DNA of 19,375 nucleotides. It comes from Saccoglossus kowalevskii. Taxonomy: Eukaryota; Hemichordata; Enteropneusta; Harrimaniidae. Below, piece by piece: positions 1-8,624 of the stretch. The stretch lies in contig NW_003116450.1 in the NCBI RefSeq assembly GCF_000003605.2, forward strand, positions 274,882-294,256, given 5' to 3'. The translations under genes and the position numbers were made by a program. Within the stretch, counting starts at the first letter, position 1. Each line of letters starts with the position of its first letter. The notes beneath the pieces were generated by a model, which searched no databases, had not been told where the DNA came from, and saw only the letters and a list, made by a program, of their open reading frames with translations.

Positions 1-242
1 TCACAGAGTCACCCCTCAATTAGTGATATTCCTAGTAATTTAATCAATGTTCAAGTGAAAACAACTTATGGGTGCTGGTATTAAGGTAAAAATATTGTTT
101 TTTTTTATTTTTACATCAGTGTGATCAATGTTTATAAATAGGATGCCACAAGGCCTACAATAACATTAATAGATTCATATGCTTAATAAAAACAAGCAGC
201 CTGTCGGCTGAGATAGCCCCGCTGTTAGCAATGCACATTTCA
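1..242. other. AT-rich left edge, no gene seen
   Basis: No coding frame of note is visible here. The sequence is AT-rich and unstructured until about 243, where the first recognisable piece of the 157-bp tandem array begins. Confidence 0.5.
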
Positions 243-945
243 ATTAAAGAAGTGAAGATATCATTAGAAAATGAACAATATGTATAGTATCAAAGCAAAG
301 GACCTTGCTGTTTTCAACAAGAATTCAAAAATATCACTTTTCAACAAAAATGACAAAAATAATCATCAAAATTAAGTAATTGAAGATATCACCACGAAAT
401 TAACAAGGTCCACATGTAATACCTATATATGTAATATAAAAGCAATCAGACTTGTGGTTTTTAAAAAGAAGTCGAAAATATCACTTTTTACCAAAAATGA
501 CAAAAATATTCACCAAAATTAGAGAATTAAAGATATCATTACAAAATGAACAAATCTGAGACAGGTCCACTTGTAGTACCTATGTATGTAATATCAAAGC
601 AATTGGACTTGCGGTTTTTAACAAGAAGTTGAAAATATCACTTTTTACCAAAAATGACAAAAATATTTACCAAAATTAGAGAATTGAAGATATCATTACA
701 AAATGAACAAATCTGAGAGAGGTCCACATGTAGTACTTATATATGTAATATCAAAGCAATTGAACTTGCGGTTTTTAGCAAGAAGTCGAAAATATCACTT
801 TTTACTAAAAATGACAAAAATATTCACCAAAATTAGAGAACTAAAGATATCATTACAAAATGAACAAATCTGAGAGAGGTCTACCCAAGGTACATATACA
901 CCACGTATCAAAGCATTCAGGCTTGTAGTTTTCAAGAAGAAGTCG
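243..945. repeat. Tandem array of 157-bp units
   Basis: Units restart with the word AGCAAT/AGCAAA/AGCATT at 294, 441, 598, 755 and 912. The last three steps are exactly 157 bp. The first is 147 bp because the segment ATCTGAGAGA is missing. Each unit carries, in order, a GACTTG-type head, AAGAAGTCGAAAATATCAC, a CACCAAAATTAGAG stretch, GATATCATTACAAAATGAAC and GGTCCACATGTAGTAC. A partial unit precedes 294. The last unit breaks after about 945 and passes into a GC-rich tail, so the array may be the internally repeated body of a longer element whose end is at 961-1036. The family is not recognised. Confidence 0.88.
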
Positions 946-960
946 AAAAAGTAAAACATT

Positions 961-1036
961 GACACAGACGACGCCGGACGCCGCCGGACAATCACTCATA
1001 TGATAAGCTCCGCTCAACAAAGTCGACAGCGGAGCT
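961..1036. repeat. GC-rich tail and terminal hairpin of a dispersed element
   Basis: A GACGACGCCGGACGCCGCCGG-like tail is followed by a perfect stem: AGCTCCGCT at 1006-1014 pairs with AGCGGAGCT at 1028-1036 across a 13-nt loop. This segment is far more GC-rich than its surroundings and adjoins the last, broken 157-bp unit. A GC-rich tail closed by a hairpin resembles the ends of the composite elements at 5773-5807, which suggests a shared way of terminating. Assigning it as the 3' end of the 157-bp element is inference. Confidence 0.6.
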
Positions 1037-1963
1037 AAAAATTTCAACAAGTTTTTTTTGTTTTGCCCGACCATATCTACTACATCCTTAATGGTGCAGT
1101 CAATTATTACACTGCATCAAGTTAAAAAAAATATTTTTATGTATTATAAAAAAATCAAATTTAGAGCATTATGAACAACTTTACAATTAGAAATTCAGAA
1201 TCACACAACTGCAAGATCCTGACGAGCCTAGATCTAGTGCACAGAACTACATGGATAAAGCATGCTATGCAATCAAAGTCATGAATTCACAAAACAGGTC
1301 ATTGACAGCATCTATATACAGTGGTGATAAACTCAAGATTCACAATTCAATAACATGGTACTCATGGATACCAAAATCTTTTTAAACCTGACTGATCTAT
1401 CTATGTTAACTAATGAAATGTTTAGATCTAGCCATTGTCTAAAGGTAGATCAGTACATGTACCTTAATTTCTGACGTCATCCCAGTATATGTTGCATGTG
1501 TTCAGCTTCTTAACGGTTTTTGTTGGGCTATAAATGTGAGTAACCATAAAATCATATTAAGTGAAGTAAGCATAACAATAACAGAGAGGAAATCTAAAGA
1601 GAAGCAGCTAACAATTCTAAACCCAACTTTCTGGGGTGTATACATTGCACTTTATATCAATTATTTAATTAATAGAGGATGTAATTTCACATGAATTAAT
1701 ATCGACAAGAGCCTGGCATTCTCTTTGGCAAAACATTGGGCTAGGTTAATATTTTACCCTAAAACTGGCCCAATCAAAGTGATTTTTCTGTGGTGAATCA
1801 ATGCATAGTAAATTGAAAAGTTACAGTTTCATTATTTCAAGAGTGACACATACATGTACATGTACAAAACCCAAAGAAAAACATAGTTGATTTTTATTTG
1901 CCAGTTTCTTGAATGTTTTTCTAAGTCTGAATTATTTGAGAAAGAAACAAAAGTTCCATTATG
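1037..1963. other. AT-rich stretch with a full CRE motif
   Basis: No reading frame stands out on either strand. The only sharp short signals are a palindromic CRE at 1472-1479 and a run of TACATGTA at about 1851-1864. The rest looks like unique non-coding DNA. Confidence 0.5.
1472..1479. promoter_or_regulatory. CRE palindrome (TGACGTCA)
   Basis: This is an exact match to the full cAMP response element bound by CREB/ATF-type bZIP dimers. No gene start is evident nearby, so its function is unknown; one exact 8-mer in 19 kb can arise by chance. Confidence 0.35.
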
Positions 1964-2027
1964 ATGAGGTTATTACGAGGATACCTCAAAGTATGCAGGA
2001 AGACAGTACAGCGGGAGTATCAACCGA
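1964..2027 (+). repeat. 64-bp dispersed repeat, copy 1
   Basis: The segment matches 13640-13703 in the same orientation with five differences in 64 positions (about 92% identity). It starts ATGAGGTTATTA and ends in a CCGA word. Sequence beyond both ends differs between the copies. It is probably a fragment or terminus of a dispersed element whose body is absent here. An apparent reading frame on the minus strand (1986-2255) overlaps it, which weakens the case for a gene. Confidence 0.75.
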
Positions 2028-3344
2028 CGCGCACATAATAACCTTATTATTATACATCTTTTCCTTCCAAGGATACATCATGGGAATGCCGAAATCCAAA
2101 AATTTTAGAACAGAATCAGCGAACTTCTTTTTGTGGAGTCCGGTCAAACCCAGGTGGCAGCCATGTTTATTTTTATTATTAAGAGAACACTTACGCGCGT
2201 AATCATTCCATATTTGAAATTCGCATTTCCTTGTATGGTAGGATGAAAATACCATGTAAAATACCGTAAAATTACGACACGCTGTAACTTGTGGCGTTAT
2301 GGTGACAGATGTATAATATTGTTATTTATTAGCTTACATTTATGACACAACTGATGAAGGTAAAAAAAAGGACAATTATTTGGCAAAAGACAGGAGCGCA
2401 CGCTGCTGGGATAGACCATATACCTGGTATAACGGTCTAAGCATAGCAGATTAAAACTGCCTAACAATGGAGTGCTGCCTAACTACCCTGGGCCAGTCCC
2501 AAAGCCCCCACTGACGAGACAGTTAGCATAAAATATAATAACAGTACAGCCAAACTGAAAAACTCAATTTAAAACAGACTGAAAAAATCAAGAAATAAGT
2601 ATTGCCTGAAAAATGTTAGCATTAGCATATTAGAGTGAACAGCGGAAGCTGTAAACTAGTTATTGAAATATTAAATGGTGTTAGATAGTGACAATTACCA
2701 GAACCGACACTGAGGGCAGCGGAAGCTATCCAAATATGGTAGAAAAAAGCGGAGACTATAAAAGTATTTTATCAATGTTTTAAGGCTGGTTAAAACCACA
2801 ATGTAGGTACCGTAAATGTGTTCACAAATTGACTTTCAAATTAATGAATGTTGCATTTTGTTGATACCGATGATTTTAAAGTTGTAAAAGTTGCTCTACT
2901 TCATTTTCATGATTGGATAGGGCAAAAACATGTACGTCAAATCTGTGGCAAGTGATTTTCAGAGAAAAGATCAATTAATAGGACTGAAAAATATCTATTC
3001 TCATCGTTGTTGTTATTAAAAATAGTTTTTCTTGTGGTTACAATAACAGAAACAAATTTGGATATTAAATTAACCGGTGTTTGGAATATCAACCAAGATT
3101 TGATTTTAACATGTACTATGTATTCTATGTATATTATCCAAGATTTGTTAACAATTCTTATCTGATCATCTTTAAATTTGGAAATCTTATCAATCACTGC
3201 CAAGTTTAGTGTGACTAGCAAGTGCAATTTTCAAGATTTGGCTGAAATAAAACATTCGTTAAAAATAGATATATCAGTGGATTGAGTGAAATGATACTGC
3301 TGACAATGAGAACCAAATGTTAATAATATGCTCTCAAAGATCTG
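2028..3344. other. Mostly unique AT-rich DNA, no gene supported
   Basis: A minus-strand open frame of about 89 codons (1986-2255) and one of 96 codons (2937-3227) show no recognisable domain. A nested hairpin lies at 2412-2439: TAGACC/GGTCTA outside, ATACC/GGTAT inside. The word CTGCCTAAC occurs twice near 2458-2490. Nothing else is supported. Confidence 0.5.
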
Positions 3345-3349
3345 TCAAT

Positions 3350-3658
3350 CTGCCACCTTCTCCTGCCCTCCCTTAAAAGTGTTGAATGATTGACCCTGAT
3401 GTACGTCTCCATGACATTCCCTCCCAATAACCTCTTCCTGCCCTCCCTTAAGAATGTCAAATAATTGACCCTGATGTATGCCTTTATGACATTCCCTCCC
3501 TATAACCTCTTTCTGCCCTCCCTTAAGAATGTCAAATGATTGACCCTGATGTATGTCTTTATGACATTCCCTCCCTATAACCTCTTCCTGCCCTCCCTTA
3601 AGAATGTCAAATGACCCTGATGTATGTCTCCGTGACATTACCTCACTATAACCTTTTC
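3350..3658 (-). repeat. 75-bp minisatellite, about four units
   Basis: CTGCCCTCCCTTAA recurs at 3363, 3438, 3513 and 3588, giving a period of exactly 75 bp. The fourth unit lacks 4 bp near 3614 and the array decays after 3658. Because 75 is a multiple of three, the minus strand stays open for 97 codons (3345-3638) and reads as 25-residue repeats containing ILKGGQEEVIGRECHK. Two of the three differences between units 2 and 3 change K/E and G/D, and the third changes S/L, so all are amino-acid changing; unit 1 versus 3 is also mostly non-synonymous. That argues against a constrained protein and for a non-coding minisatellite whose period merely keeps the frame open. Confidence 0.88.
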
Positions 3659-3702
3659 ATGTCCTCTCAATATAAAAAAAAGACAGGTATTTCTCATTTC
3701 TG

Positions 3703-3716
3703 CCAGCAGAGGGCAG
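3703..3716 (+). promoter_or_regulatory. CTCF core motif match
   Basis: CCAGCAGAGGGCAG fits every position of the published CTCF core consensus CCASYAGRKGGCRS. CTCF is a zinc-finger protein that shapes chromatin loops and insulators in bilaterians. The site lies between the minisatellite and a G-tract foldback element, a setting compatible with a repeat-borne site. Occupancy cannot be judged from sequence. Confidence 0.5.
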
Positions 3717-3744
3717 TCTAACTATAACAAGGTACATGTATTTC

Positions 3745-4132
3745 ACTCGTAGAGGGGGGGGGGTAGCTGGTACAGTTTTACAGGAAATAAAAAGGGCTTT
3801 TTACAATTTCCAAGAAAAAAAAGACGTTTTTACAGTTTACAGTGAAAATTGAATTTTGCAGTGAATTGTGTCATCTAGTCGGTTTACAGTTTCAAAAATC
3901 TATTTATCCCTGGATTATTCTTTACGACTTTTTTTATTTGGATGTAAATTCTTGTACGTACCGAGAAAAATGACACATTTTTACAGTGTATGAAAAAAAT
4001 ATTTGATTGATTACGTTGTACGTCTAGCCTGTGATTACAGAATTACGAAATTATTTTTTCAATTTACGTTGTACGAACAAAAAATTATTGCAATTACGTT
4101 GAACGAAAATAACCCTTGCCCCCCCTCCGAGT
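3745..4132. mobile_element. G-tract foldback element, about 388 bp
   Basis: The left end reads ACTCGTAGAG followed by ten G. The right end, read on the minus strand, gives ACTCGGAGGGGGGG, so the ends are inverted repeats differing by a two-base insertion. The interior is biased towards TTTTTACAGTTT and ATTACGTTGTACG words repeated several times and holds no open frame. This fits a non-autonomous foldback or MITE-like element. No clear target duplication was found, so the borders are approximate. Confidence 0.5.
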
Positions 4133-4291
4133 ACACTAGCACTGTTCAGAAGAACTCAACAAACAGAACACCTCTGTATTAAAATTGCGCAACTTTAGTT
4201 TAGACATGTTTTCCTGCAAATAATAATAATCTAAATACAATGACCGTGTTATGTCTGTTATACTTCTCCATACATTTCAACACAAATTGTT

Positions 4292-4496
4292 ATACTGTAA
4301 AATACTTTATTTTCGTTTGGAATTAATTTTCACTGGAGGAATGATTCAGTGAAAATAAAATCCAGCGAATATACCTTTTTCTCTATAATTTAGATTCAAC
4401 TTATCAAAAATCAGTGAAAATAAATTCCATACAAAACACCCAAAAAGTCTTTTCAGCGAAAATTAATTCCAGCTAAAATAAAGTATTTTACAGTAT
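4292..4496. mobile_element. MITE-like palindromic element A, 205 bp
   Basis: The two ends are long inverted repeats. The outer 22 bp beginning ATACTGTAAAATAC are identical in both arms. After a short unmatched stretch a further 14 bp (TGGAATTAATTTTC) match, then CTG. Inside, CAGTGAAAATAAA words repeat in both orientations, giving nested hairpins. The length, AT-richness, lack of a reading frame and long perfect arms fit a miniature inverted-repeat transposable element. A related but diverged element of nearly equal length lies at 16929-17139. Superfamily and target-site duplication are not resolved. Confidence 0.8.
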
Positions 4497-5285
4497 TATA
4501 AGTTTCAATTAGAAGTCTCTGTTTAAGATGGGATCAGATGACAGAAAATAGTGAACAAACTAGTCATTGAAAATGACACAGTCCCCGTTAAATTTTTGAA
4601 AGTTCTCTTTGTGCTCGTCATATTAAAGTGGAGGGGTTGTTGCGAGCGTGTCCTTGAAACATGAGTTCCAAGTGGCGTATACAACAGATTGTTTATTTAC
4701 ATCAAAACACGTGTTCCGTGTAGTAGTAATATGGCCAAAAATAACAGCCGTTATTCGGCCATCTTTGATCTGATTATGAAACACACAGATATGTATGATG
4801 TATGTGCCAAATACAAATGAAAATGGTACATAAATTGTGGAAATATAGTAGTAAGGCCAAAAAGTCAGATGGCTGTCAATCAGCCATCCTTGACCAGATT
4901 TTGAAACAAATTGTCATGGACATGCATCCTAACATGTATAAAGTACATGTATGTGCCAAATTTGAATGAAAACTGACAGAGCACGTCCAAGATACCGCAT
5001 AAAAAAAAACAAGATGCCTGCCAGTCGACCATCTTTGATCCAACTGTGAAATAAATCGTCATGAAGATGTATCCTAACATGTATAATCTATGTACCAAGT
5101 TTGAATGAAAACTGACAAAGCATGTCCAAAATACAACATTATCAAAAAACAAGATGGCTGCCAGTCGGCCATTTTGAATCAAATCGCTAAACCACTGCAT
5201 GTGCATATGTCCCACATAAGGTACTAGGCACATGCAAAGAATGAACGGAATCGGTCCACAGGATTCTGAAATATGACTCTGGACA

Positions 5286-5350
5286 GACTGACACACGGAC
5301 GAACGGACACACAGACGAACGGACAGGCAGACTCAAGAACTCACGGACGG
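5286..5350 (+). repeat. ACGG-rich internal tail
   Basis: A run of GGACGAACGGACAC-type words forms a degenerate simple repeat that closes the first half of the composite element. The body restarts immediately afterwards at about 5357 with ACATGTATCCTAACATG. Comparable tails lie at 5711-5760, 14254-14300, 15239-15296 and 15517-15556. Confidence 0.7.
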
Positions 5351-5441
5351 TCGGGGACATGTATCCTAACATGTATAATCTATGTACTAAATTTGAATGA
5401 AAACTGACAAAGCATGTCCGAAATACAACATTTTCAAAAAC

Positions 5442-5466
5442 AAGATGGCTGCCAGTCAGCCATCTT
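5442..5466 (+). repeat. Perfect hairpin at a unit junction of the composite element
   Basis: AAGATGGCT pairs with AGCCATCTT over a 7-nt loop GCCAGTC. Equivalent stems with 7-nt loops occur at 4868-4888, 5151-5175, 5586-5610, 15386-15410 and 14130-14148, each at the boundary between repeat units. Confidence 0.75.
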
Positions 5467-5772
5467 TGATCCAATTGTGAAATTAATCGTCATGGACATG
5501 TATCCTAACATGTATATTAAATCTATGTACCAAGTTTGAATGAAAACTAAAAAAGCATGTCCAAAATACAACATTTTCAAAAAACAAGATGGCTGCTAGT
5601 CAGCCATTTTGAATCGAATCACTAAACCACTGAATGTGCATATGTCCCACATAAAGTACTAGGAACGTGCAAAGAATGAACGGAATCAGTCCAAGGGATT
5701 CTGAGATATGACTCCGGATGGCCGCACAGACACACACTGACAGATGCACGGACAGACGGAGACCGAATTATA

Positions 5773-5807
5773 AGTCCCCGTTTTCGGACTTCGTCCGAAC
5801 GGGGACT
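5773..5807 (+). repeat. Terminal stem-loop of the composite element
   Basis: AAGTCCCCGTT..TCGGA (5773-5788) pairs with TCCGAACGGGGACT (5794-5807), leaving a 2-nt bulge and a short loop CTTCG. It ends the element. A decayed version without the left arm ends the relative at 14101-14329. Confidence 0.8.
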
Positions 5808-5808
5808 A

Positions 5809-6448
5809 ATAAAATGCTTTTCAAAACATGTTTATCTATTCAAAAAAATTAAAATAACAAATAATATGTCATATTTAAAGTGACCTTAATGAAAGAATTT
5901 TTAATTAGTAATCTATCTGCTGTTATAATTACAGAAATCATATTAGTACTAGAGACCAGTATAGCCAGTAAAGCCCAAAAAAATAATATGTTTCTGGTCA
6001 CAAAAACAAAGTAGGTATAATAGTTTTACTCTAATTTAACAGTTAATCTTGTAATTGACAATAAAATCCTGCTGGGCATGTTGTTATTCCCGGGGGTGGA
6101 GCTACGTCACATAACGTACATGTATGTTGTGTGGACACTATCGCTGCACCTTGTGCATATATGAGATAGTTGTTTTTTATTAATGACCAGATTCGTAATT
6201 ATGCTTATTTCAATTGGAATTATTCCATTGTTTGCTACATGCAATTATCATTATGAGTTATGTTTTATTTGTATGAATCATTGTTGATAATATTCGTTAT
6301 GCATTTCTATTCTATTATACTGTCAAAGTTGCTAGCGTAGTGTATTTCTACCACCATAGCAATTACGTTACGATACGATAGAAACTACTATCATCCGGCT
6401 ATTTTAAGCCAATTCCAAATATGGAGCGTTAGCCAGAGCGAGGCATTA
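5809..6448. other. AT-rich spacer with two imperfect palindromes
   Basis: No gene is supported. A 26-bp near-palindrome centred on TACATGTA lies at 6108-6133, next to a CRE-like TACGTCA at 6103-6109. A nested hairpin with GTTGCTA/TAGCAAT arms lies at 6328-6363. The remainder is unremarkable AT-rich DNA. Confidence 0.5.
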
Positions 6449-6599
6449 TGTAACAGCCAATCAGAAGTTTAGGCTGACGTTTTTGAATTCTCTAGTTTGG
6501 TACTTTCTCTCTCTGTCCACGTTTTGAGTTGTGCTGTGCAGCCATTGTTACTGCCGGAATAAAAGGGTATTCTCTGTCTTGAATACTGATATGGTTACA
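6449..6599 (+). mobile_element. Possible short solo LTR, 151 bp
   Basis: The segment begins TGTAAC and ends GTTACA, the inverted TG...CA-type ends expected of long terminal repeats. In order it holds a CCAAT box (6457-6464), a T/C-rich stretch and an AATAAA signal (6558-6563) near the 3' side, as in a compact U3-R-U5. Against this, the five bases on either side (CATTA and TTTGC) do not form a target duplication, the bases after the right end do not read as a tRNA primer-binding site that I can name, and no second copy is in the window. An ordinary promoter with the same motifs is an alternative. Confidence 0.33.
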
Positions 6600-7279
6600 T
6601 TTGCGTAGTGTTTATCATCTACCGAATACAGTATTGGTTGATAGTTACAAGACTCCTGATTCAGTAGCATACCCCGCTATAGACACAAACCACTGTACCA
6701 TGTATTTTTATGGGCTCTGTGCGATCTGCTGTGAAACGCCGGTTGAAAAGCCGGTGAAAAAAGTCCAGAAAACAGCACAAACTCAACTTTAAGGTACATG
6801 TAATCCTGAACAACCAAATTCAGATATGTTGTTACACTATTCAATAGTATCGTTTTCTGAGGTTGTTTTCACTGATGATGGTTGCCATGCGTTGAAAATG
6901 CCTGGATGTTTGCCTCCGAAACTAAAGGATCATTATTCAAATGAAATTTACATAAAACATAATAATGTACACATACATGTACACTGCAACATTTTTGTGT
7001 GAAGAAATTTGAAGGAAGTGAGCATCTTCTAGTTTGGTCATTAAAAAAATACAGAATCTGGTCAGCATGCAAAATCTAGGCAAGATTTTGTTAATGGTAA
7101 TACAATTATTTTTTTTTGTTATTTGGTGAACATCATTTGTTTACATTTTTGGCAATCGGCATAGGCATGTCAGACAAAAAATGGCATGTATAAATCAATT
7201 AAAGTGACAACGCAGTCTAAACCTTTGGGTGTGAATTACTGGTTCTTGGCATCACTGCACATGATGTGCGGAATGTAAA
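6600..7279. other. Region after the LTR-like segment, no clear gene
   Basis: A plus-strand frame is open from 6601 to 6792. It begins with TTG and its first ATG comes only late, at 6700. Its end reads GLCAICCETPVEKPVKKVQK, a short cysteine/lysine-rich tail with no recognised domain. It could be a fragment of something transcribed from the preceding promoter-like segment, but support is weak. The rest is AT-rich. Confidence 0.35.
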
Positions 7280-7460
7280 ACAAGTACATCCTATATAAGG
7301 CCGAAAAACAAACAAAAGTCGGAAAATTGAAAAATTGGGTCGGTCGGTCAGATTTATTTTTTCTTTCAGAGAAATACTGATCAAACCGAGGTTCAATGTC
7401 GCCATTTATCCCCCGGGGACCCTGGGGATCAAACAACGGTCGGGATCGTTAATTTTTAGA
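7270..7460. repeat. Probable old interspersed-repeat fragment
   Basis: This is a compositional island with the words CCTATATAAGGCCGAAAAAC, GGGTCGGTCGGTCAG and CCCCCGGGGACCCTGGGG in otherwise AT-rich DNA. Two overlapping minus-strand frames (7217-7405 and 7236-7436) are open but only 62-66 codons long and show no domain. The style suggests a dispersed repeat, but no second copy lies in the window, so the call rests on composition alone. Confidence 0.3.
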
Positions 7461-8290
7461 GAAAACACTTTTTTACTGCTTAAAATGGTGAGTTTTTAAT
7501 GATTGGGCCTATTTAAAAAAACGTAACCCGATATTTCATATTATTCAGTTGGTCGCTGAGGGCAACAAAACATTTTCTTTTTTTTGGCCTAATGGGAAGA
7601 GATCAAGTCCAATGTACTTGATTCAGTTTTATACAATATACATTGTACATGAAAGACTCATAAAGATTAACATGTAAGGTGGATTCAACAAACCAATGTA
7701 TGTTTTAAATTAGAAACCTAAATATGTATGAACTCAAAACTCAGTTTGTTTGAATACGTACAGTGATATCACAGATTTGGCAATATAGAGGACACCAATG
7801 AAGCACAGTCAGCTGGCGCACAAGTACGATATATGGGGGCCGCCATCTTGAATACGGCATGAAACTAAATAAATGGGAATGTGTCAACCAATTACAAATC
7901 ATTATTGGCAGTCTGATTTTAATACTTGCTTGGTGATCACAAGTACGGTATACAAGTTTAGTTAACTCCAGTGTATAAATACAGTACAATGTATATGCTA
8001 TTAAAAACCACATGCATGTGGGCATACAAAAAATGGTGATATTGCTTTTGGCTATTCAGGGGAAAAAATGCAAAGGATTAAACTTTTGTTGCGAATGTTA
8101 GAATCGTGCATAAACAACGTATTTTACATATGTTGCATGGGGTGTGTGTTCACATGATGTGATATCATGACGATAGTGCTTTACTTTCTACATCATTTGA
8201 TGATTTTGTTTGGGAGACAAATAATATGAAGTTGCTAAGGAAGAAGAAAAAAATGCTCTTCAGATACTTGAGATACAACTCACTCAGAAC
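7461..8290. other. AT-rich spacer, YY1-like word only
   Basis: No gene is supported. A minus-strand frame at 7741-8025 has no recognisable features. GCCGCCATCTTG near 7840-7851 matches the YY1 core, which is also the core of the repeats elsewhere in the window, so this may be a repeat relic. Confidence 0.45.
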
Positions 8291-8350
8291 TGAAATTTCA
8301 ATAAAAAATTCATTTCTCATTGAAATTTTAATAAAAAAATCATTTCTCAT
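8291..8350. repeat. 30-bp tandem duplication
   Basis: Two adjacent 30-bp copies starting TGAAATTT and ending CATTTCTCAT (8291-8320 and 8321-8350) differ at two positions. A third partial copy, TGAAAAATTA, follows. It is a simple local duplication. Confidence 0.9.
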
Positions 8351-8624
8351 TGAAAAATTACTCAATTACACAAAAGTGAGAGAATTGTATAAATAAGGAA
8401 GTGACATGACCAATTAATACGAGGGTTCCGGGGTCGTCATTGTATTTGATGTCATGATGTGAACAACGGGTGACAAAACCAAATAATTAAATTGATTTTA
8501 CAAGATATGACAATCTCATTAGAAATATTAATTAATAACTTATTAAAAAAGGTGTACATGTACCAGTACAGGGAAGATATAAACCCAAACAACTTAGAAA
8601 ACTTAGTTTTCAGATGCAACCCTC
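8351..8624. other. AT-rich spacer, no gene seen
   Basis: A plus-strand frame at 8492-8677 starts with TTG and runs into the inverted-repeat arm at 8625, so it is not accepted as a gene. Confidence 0.45.

Larger units (their letters stand above)
4562..5808 (+). mobile_element. Composite dispersed element, copy 1 (1.25 kb)
   Basis: The element opens with a small hairpin (GTCATT/AATGAC, 4563-4577) and the word AGTCCCCGTT. It closes with the inverse AACGGGGACT at 5799-5807, so the ends carry 10-bp inverted repeats. The body consists of roughly 140-bp units, each beginning near RGCCATYTTTGAT and containing CATGTATCCTAACATGTATAA, a TACCAAGTTTGAATG box and AAGATGGCTGCCAGTC. Two tail units end in ACGG-rich runs (5286-5350 and 5711-5760), so the copy looks dimeric: body, tail, body, tail. 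No transposase or reverse transcriptase frame is present. A minus-strand frame at 4880-5296 is only the antisense of the repeat. The family name is not known to me. Confidence 0.85.

Noticed and set aside
1-945. CRISPR-like array
   Set aside because: The 157-bp units are similar throughout, with no short repeat and unique spacer pattern, and the DNA is eukaryotic in style.
1986-2255. Minus-strand frame with a possible GTAAGT donor at about 2197-2202
   Set aside because: The stretch reads well in places, but it ends inside the 64-bp dispersed repeat, has no recognisable domain, and the donor-like word would cut it after only about 20 residues.
3345-3638. A repeat-protein gene on the minus strand
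   Set aside because: Differences between units are mostly amino-acid changing, one unit has a 4-bp deletion, and no flanking exon or promoter is visible.
4880-5474. Minus-strand frames of 138 and 95 codons across composite copy 1
   Set aside because: They are antisense readings of the repeat. The same peptide words reappear from copy 2, frames switch between units because units are about 140 bp, and the RPSVRP-like ends come from the ACGG tail.
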